Position numbers and translations under genes: made by a program
In this document: piece by piece, positions 58,620 through 64,000 of the stretch
Position numbering within the stretch: position 1 is the stretch's first letter
Layout of the letters: the number at the start of each line of letters is the position of its first letter
Source of the DNA: Castor canadensis
Taxonomy: Eukaryota; Chordata; Mammalia; Rodentia; Castoridae
DNA length: 64,000 nt
Direction: 5' to 3'
Assembly (NCBI RefSeq): GCF_047511655.1
Contig: NC_133386.1
Span: forward strand, 173,001,146 to 173,065,145
Notes under the pieces: model-generated
Seen by the model: only the letters and a program-made list of their open reading frames with translations
Database searches by the model: none
What the model was told of the DNA's origin: nothing

Positions 58620-61266
58620 AATGTCCACATATGAGGGAGAACATACGATTTTTGGTCTTTTGGGCCAGGCTAACCTCACTCAGAATGATGTTCTCCAATT
58701 CCATCCATTTACCTGCGAATGATAACATTTCGTTCTTCTTCATGGCTGCATAGAATTCCATTGTGTATAGATACCACATTTTCTTAATCCATTCGTCAGT
58801 GGTGGGGCATCTTGGCTGTTTCCATAACTTGGCTATTGTGAATAGTGCCACAATAAACATGGGTGTGCAGGTGCCTCTGGAGTAACAGTCTTTTGGGTAT
58901 ATCCCCAAGAGTGGTATTGCTGGATCAAATGGTAGATCGAGGTCCAGCTTTTTAAGTAGCCTCCAAATTTTTTTCCAGAGTGGTTGTACTAGTGTACCAC
59001 CAACAGTGTAAGAGGGTTCCTTTTTCCCCGCATCCTCGCCAACACCTGTTGGTGGTGGTGTTGCTGATGATGGCTATTCTAACAGGGGTGAGGTGGAATC
59101 TTAGCGTGGTTTTAATTTGCATTTCCTTTATTGCTAGAGATGGTGAGCATTTTTTCATGTGTTTTCTGGCCATTTGAATTTCTTCTTTTGAGAAAGTTCT
59201 GTTTAGTTCACATGCCCATTTCTTTATTGGTTCATTAGTTTTGGGAGAATTTAGTTTTTAAAGTTCCCTATATATTCTGGTTATCAGTCCTTTGTCTGAT
59301 GTATAGTTGGCAAATATTTTTTTCCCACTCTGTGGGTGTTCTCTTCAGTTTAGAGACCATTTCTTTTGATGAACAGAAGCTTTTTAGTTTTATGAGGTCC
59401 CATTTATCTATGCTATCTCTTAGTTGCTGTGCTGCTGGGGTTTCATTGAGAAAGTTCTTACCTATACCTATTACTCCAGAGTATTTCCTACTCTTTCCTG
59501 TATCAACTTAAGAGTTTGTGGTCTGATATTAAGATCTTTGATCCATTTTGAGTTAATATTGGTATAGGGTGATATACATGGATCTAGTTTCAGTTTTTTG
59601 CAGACTGCTAACCAGTTTTCCCAACAGTTTTTGTTGAAGAGGCTGCTATTTCTCCATCGTATATTTTTAGCTCCTTTGTCAAAGACAAGTTGGTTATAGT
59701 TGTGTGGCTTCATATCTGGGTCCTCTATTCTGTTCCACTGGTCTTCATGTCTGTTTTTGTGCCAGTACCATGCTGTTTTTATCGTTATTGCTTTGTAATA
59801 TAGTTTGAAGTCAGGTATTGTGATACCTCCTGCATTGTTCTTTTGACTGAGTATTGCCTTGGCTATTCGTGGCCTCTTGTGTTTCCATATAAATTTCACA
59901 GTAGATTTTTCAATGTCTTTAATGAATGTCATTGGAATTTTGATGGGAATTGCATTAAACATGTAGATTACTTTTGGGAGTATCGACATTTTTACTATGT
60001 TGATTCTACCAATCCATGAGCATGGGAGATCTCTCCACTTTCTATAGTCTTCCTCAATCTCTTTCTTCCGAAGTGTATAGTTTTCCTTGTAGAGGTCTTT
60101 CACATCTTTTGTTAGGTTTACACCTAGGTATTTGATTTTTTTGAGGCTATTGTAAATGGAATTGTTTTCATACATTCTTTTTCCGTTTGCTCATTGTTAG
60201 TGTATAGAAATGCTAATGATTTTTCTATGTTGATTTTATATCCTGCTACCTTGCTATAGCTATTGATGATGTCTAGAAGCTTCTGAGTAGAGTTTTTTGG
60301 GTCTTTAAGGTATAGGATCATGTCGTCTGCAAATAGGGATATTTTGACAGTTTCTTTACCTATTTGTATTCCTTTTATTCTTTCTTCTTGCCTAATTGCT
60401 CTGGCTAGGAATTCCAGTACTATGTTGAATAGGAGTGGAGATAGTGGGCATCCTTGTCTGGTTCCTGATTTTAGAGGGAATGGTTTCAGTTTTTCTCCGT
60501 TAAGTATAATGCTGGCTGTAGGTTTGTCATAAGCTTTTATAATGTTGAGGAACTTTCCTTCTATTCCTAGTTTTCTTAGAGCTTTTATCATGAAATGATG
60601 TTGGATCTTATCAAAGGCTTTTTCTGCATCTATTGAGATGATCAAGTGGTTTTTGTCTTTGCTTCTGTTAATGTGGTTTATTACATTTATTGATTTTTGT
60701 ATGTTGAACCACCCCTGCATCCCTGGGATGAAGCCTACTTGGTCGTGGTGAATAATCTTTTTGATGTATTGCTGAATTCGGTTTGCCATTATTTTGTTGA
60801 GGATTTTTGCATCAATGTTCATTAAGGAGATTGGCCTATAGTTCTCCTTTTTGGAGGTGTCTTTGCCTGGTTTTGGGATAAGTGTAATGCTGGCTTCATA
60901 AAATGTGTTTGGCAGTTTTCCTTCCCTTTCTATTTCGTGGAACAGTTTAAGGAGGGTTGGTATCAGTTCTTCTTTAAAGGTCTGATAGAATTCAGCCAAG
61001 AATCCATCAGGTCCTGGACTTTTCTTTTTGGGGAGACTCTTGATTGCTGCTTCAATTTCATTTTGTGTTATAGGTCTATTCAGGTGATTAATTTCCTCTT
61101 GGTTCAGTTTTGGATGATCATATGTATCTAGAAATCTGTCCATTTCTTTTAGATTTTCAAATTTATTTGAATATAGGTTCTCAAAGTAGTCTCTGCTGAT
61201 TTCCTGGACTTCCATGGTATTTGTTGTTATCTCCCCTTTTGCATTCCTGATTCTATTAATTTCGGT
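58620..61266 (-). pseudogene. L1-D ORF2 part (reverse transcriptase and C-terminus), broken
   Basis: Lacks the endonuclease. Keeps FADD at 60322-60333 and the reverse transcriptase core. Breaks: a frameshift in a seven-A run near 60134 (the same site as in L1-C), an in-frame stop where ELVG is expected near 59470, and a frameshift or deletion in the zinc-knuckle-like region near 58997. Not functional. Confidence 0.9.
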
Positions 61267-61945
61267 TATAGATTCCTTTTGCTTGCATCTCTTTTCCTTC
61301 TTTGATGCCCATGATTCTCAGGTTTGGTCTTTTGATGGAGTCAGTGAGTTCTTGCATTTTCTTTTCACAGGTCTTGAGTTGTTTAATTAATAGTTCTTCG
61401 GTTTTTCCTTTAATTACCATTTCATCTTCAAGTTCTGAGATTCTGTCTTCTGTTTGTTCTATTCTGCTGGATTGGCCTTCCGTTTTGTTTTGCAGTTCTG
61501 TTTTGTTCTTTTTTCTGAGGTTTTCCATATCCTGGCAGTTTTCCTCTTTAATGTTGTCTATTTTTGTCCTGAGTTCATTTATCCGTTTATTCACTGTGTT
61601 CTCTCTTTCACTTTGGTGTTTATACAGTGCTTCTATGGTTTCCTTTATTTCTTCTTTTGCTTTTTCAAATTCTCTATTTTTGTTGTCTTGGAATTTCTTG
61701 AGTGTCTCCTGTACATTTTGGTTGACCCTATCCAGTATCATCTCTATAAAATTCTCACTGAGTACCTGTAGTATGTCTTCTTTTAAATTATTCTTGTGGG
61801 CTTCATTGGGTCCTTTGGCATAGTTTATCTTCATTTTGTTGGAGTCTGGATCTGAGTTTCTGTTCTCTTCATTCCCCTCTGGTTCCTGTACTAATTTTTT
61901 GCTGTGGGGAAACTGGTTTCCCTGTTTTTTCTGTCTTCCCATCAT
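61256..61945 (-). pseudogene. L1-D ORF1 N-terminal half fused to an ORF2 remnant
   Basis: Starts MMGRQKKQGNQFPHSKK at 61945, the usual ORF1 opening. A long charged coiled coil follows (heptads through KNREFEKAKEEIKETIEAL and EQTEDRISELEDEMV), then the first strand of the RRM ([12 protein letters not shown]). After KGIYN the frame runs into ORF2-derived codons and stops. The coiled coil could still trimerise; RNA binding should be lost. The open frame extends upstream to 62014, but the MMGR start fits the family. Confidence 0.88.
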
Positions 61946-63554
61946 TGTCTTTGGTGTTGTTACTGTCCCTGTACTGTGTGCAATTAAGTATTTTCTAGCT
62001 TGTAATAATAACAATGGTAATATTTAGAATGGAAGGGTGAGCTGAGATGGAAAGCAAGAAGTTAAAGAGAAGGGGAAAACTAATATACAGACAAGAGGGA
62101 GAAAGCAGAACAAGGTATCAGAGAAGAAGGTTTCAAAGGTATAAACAGGGAGTGTTAATGTACTAATTGACAGTAAGCTGAACAGACATTATAGAGACAG
62201 AGAGAGGATTGAAAATCAAAGATAAAAAAATAAAAAATAAGTAAATGAAAGAAATATCTATATATAAAAATGAATGAAAATAAAATGGAAAATAGAAAAT
62301 TAGAAAAACAAAAACCAAAAAACTTCCAAGTTTATATGCAATGCAGTTTCAGTCTTAATAATTTGGGTGTCCGTCTCAATCTCCAGTCCTGGAGTTGGTG
62401 CCTCAGATGTTGTTCTGTAGTTGTCTCATCAAAGGGGATGCATAAAGTAGAACAAAACTACACACTTACACACACACACACACACACACACACAAAGCCC
62501 CACCAAGTGTCCCAAGTTCAAATGCAATACAGTTTCAGTAAGTTTTTCAGCTTGCAGGTGTAATTGGGATGTTCTCTCATCAAAGGTAGGGAGAAAAAGA
62601 AAAAAAAGCGTCTGGAGGCAGTTCTGAGAGTGGTATCTGCAACTGTGGCTTGCCTGCCTGCTGCTCTCAGTCTGTAGCTGGCAGCGTTATTTATGCAGGT
62701 CTCTGGGGTGAGCTTAGCACTCACCTGGTCCCACAGGCTTTGTTTGTTCAGATTTCTCCTGTGCGGGAGCCTCTGCTACAGGCTTTCCCCTTTCCAAGCA
62801 CTGGGAAAGGTGACACTGCCCCAGTGTTGTCCGGCCTGCGTGTTTATTTACAGTTCATGTGGGAGGTGGGTCTTACCCCCTCTCCTGTGCAGTTTTCCTC
62901 CCACTGCCACTTTCACAAGCTTTCCTGCTCCTGATTACTGGGCGGTGCTGCTGCTCCTGTCGGCCACCATGTTTGTTTACAGTTCACGTGGGAAGTGGGT
63001 CTTCCCTCCTCTCCTGTGGAGTTTTTCTCCCTCCGCCACTCTCACCAGCTTCCCCGCTCCTGGTTGCTGGGCGTGCGCCCTGCTCCTGCCAGAGCCTCTC
63101 CGGCCCACCCGGCTTGTTTATTTACAGTCCTGGGGAGGGTTCCCTTCCCCCAATCTTCAGCACTCAGGGCGCCCCACGCTCCTTCCAGCATGTCTTAATT
63201 GTTCTTATTGCTTATTACTCAGTTTCTCTTTTTTTTCCCTGGGTGGAGGTCAGTCTGTCCAGGGGGCTGTGCTGCTCTGGCCCAGGCTTGTCTGTGGGAG
63301 AACCGCGGTACCGTGAAGCTCACCTGGTCCGCGTCTTCCCAGTGGGTGCCGGCCACTGGCGGCCCGGGGGCCCTCCTCGGTTCTCCGTTTAACATGAAGT
63401 GGAGATTCTCTGTGCCGGTTGGAGGTGTGGAGGGGTCAAAGTTATGCCTTTTCTCAGTGATTATGCCTGCAAAGTGTGTCTCCAGCGTCTCTCCAAGATT
63501 TCAGTATGGGAGGCTCGCTTTCTGCTTCCTACCTCTAGCCGCCATCTTGGAATC
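61946..63554 (-). promoter_or_regulatory. L1-D 5'UTR with tandem repeat units and internal promoter
   Basis: CpG-rich and uninterrupted to the ORF1 start. Between 62841 and 63150 a unit beginning TGTTTATTTACAGT (plus-strand reading) starts at 62841, 62970 and 63115, so about two full units of 129 and 145 bp plus a partial. LINE-1 5'UTRs carry an internal Pol II promoter; tandem monomers are known from mouse LINE-1. A CA microsatellite lies at about 62463-62494. Confidence 0.82.
63538..63550 (-). promoter_or_regulatory. YY1-like site at the LINE-1 5' end
   Basis: Minus strand reads CCAAGATGGCGGC within 20 bp of the 5'UTR start, as in human LINE-1, where YY1 sets the start of transcription. 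Binding here is inferred. Confidence 0.75.
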
Positions 63555-63688
63555 CCACATTTTCTTAATCCATTCGTCAGTGGTGGGGCATCTTGGCTGT
63601 TTCCATAATTTGGCTATTGTGAATAGTGCCTCAATAAACATGGGTGTGCAGGTGCCTCTGGAGTAACCTGTGTCACAGTCTTTTGGGT
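63555..63688 (-). repeat. ORF2 C-terminal fragment joined upstream of the L1-D 5'UTR
   Basis: Corresponds to L1-A about 4171-4307, same orientation as L1-D. It contains GACTGTGACACAGGTTACTC, the 9-bp insertion form found in L1-A but not in L1-D's own ORF2, so it comes from a different LINE-1 subfamily. Confidence 0.93.
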
Positions 63689-63706
63689 CCCAGCGTGCAT
63701 TTTATT
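63689..63706. repeat. Right target-site duplication of L1-D
   Basis: CCCAGCGTGCATTTTATT, one mismatch from the left copy. Confidence 0.92.
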
Positions 63707-63826
63707 ATGGTGCTTTTTTGTGGTGACTATCAGCTCTCTAGCTTTGACCTATGATAATGTGGACACATCCCAACTAAAAGCATTTCGTTTGTGGGATTAT
63801 AGTTCATAGAGTAGAAAAAGGTTGGA

Positions 63827-64000
63827 GACCAGTTGCCAGTGGCTCACGCCTATAATCCTAGCTCTCAGGAAGCAGAGATCAGGAGGACTGTGGTCAAAGC
63901 CAGCTCAGGGAAATATTCACAAGATCCTATCTCAAAAAAACCCAGCACAAAAAATGGACTGTGCTGTGGCTCAAGGTGTAGGCCCTGAGTTCAAACCCCA
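63827..64000 (+). repeat. B1-dID-like composite SINE (deleted ID half), cut by the window end
   Basis: GCCAGTGGCTCACGCCTATA in the B1-like half. The ID half reads TGGCTCAAGGTGTAGGCCCT, lacking the A-box segment. Confidence 0.92.

Larger units (their letters stand above)
58128..63688 (-). mobile_element. LINE-1 copy L1-D: 5'UTR-bearing, internally deleted, with a chimeric 5' end
   Basis: Read on the minus strand: a 134-bp ORF2 fragment (63688-63555), a 5'UTR starting GATTCCAAGATGGCGGC (63554 to about 61946), the ORF1 N-terminal half (61945-61267), a junction into ORF2 at about 61266, the rest of ORF2, the 3'UTR and poly-A. Near-perfect 18-bp duplications flank all of it, so everything inside came in one event or from one source. 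Relative to L1-A, about 1.7 kb (late ORF1 through the endonuclease) is missing. Confidence 0.93.

Noticed and set aside
61302-61823. 173-codon plus-strand frame rich in Ser, Phe and Leu
   Set aside because: Complement of the ORF1 coiled-coil region of L1-D.
62693-63392. Plus-strand open frames of 177-207 codons
   Set aside because: Antisense to the L1-D 5'UTR; open because of GC-rich tandem units, not coding.

Overview
This is a mammalian, rodent-type genomic window with one spliced host gene and many retrotransposons. The interspersed repeats point to the lineage: tRNA-derived ID-like SINEs, and heterodimers of a 7SL-derived B1-like half joined to an ID-like half. Together with a young non-murine LINE-1 family, they suggest a castorimorph (beaver-like) or squirrel-related rodent. 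Beaver is my best guess from memory of these SINEs; no search was possible.

The host gene is COMMD9, on the minus strand. I could rebuild all six coding exons by hand (24383 down to 7428). Every intron is GT-AG, the phases agree, and the product is 198 residues, the length I remember for human COMMD9. Its start codon sits in a CpG-rich promoter (about 23.93-24.55 kb) with E-box/CLEAR-like, YY1-like and ZNF143-like motifs. Introns 1-4 hold nested repeats. Intron 1 carries an ancient LINE-1 (about 15.7-22.45 kb) that is itself interrupted by a Tigger-like DNA transposon, a MaLR LTR and several SINEs.

Four copies of a young LINE-1 family lie outside the gene. L1-A (1-4966, plus) enters at the left edge. 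L1-B (44348-45084, plus) is a short 3' end. L1-C (46532-50265, minus) is 5'-truncated. L1-D (58128-63688, minus) has a 5'UTR. L1-B, L1-C and L1-D have recognisable target-site duplications (TSDs). L1-D is the most unusual object: it has a foreign 134-bp ORF2 fragment joined upstream of its 5'UTR, tandem repeats in the 5'UTR, and an internal deletion fusing ORF1 to ORF2. L1-B appears to carry a short 3' transduction.

The rest (24.6-44 kb and 50-58 kb) is ordinary intergenic or intronic sequence with MIR, ancient LINE-1, DNA-transposon and MaLR/ERVL-type LTR fossils. In human, PRR5L lies upstream of COMMD9, but I recognised none of its coding exons here. I saw no RNA gene, CRISPR array, operon or prokaryotic feature, and no convincing undescribed system. 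The findings of most value concern LINE-1 biology.
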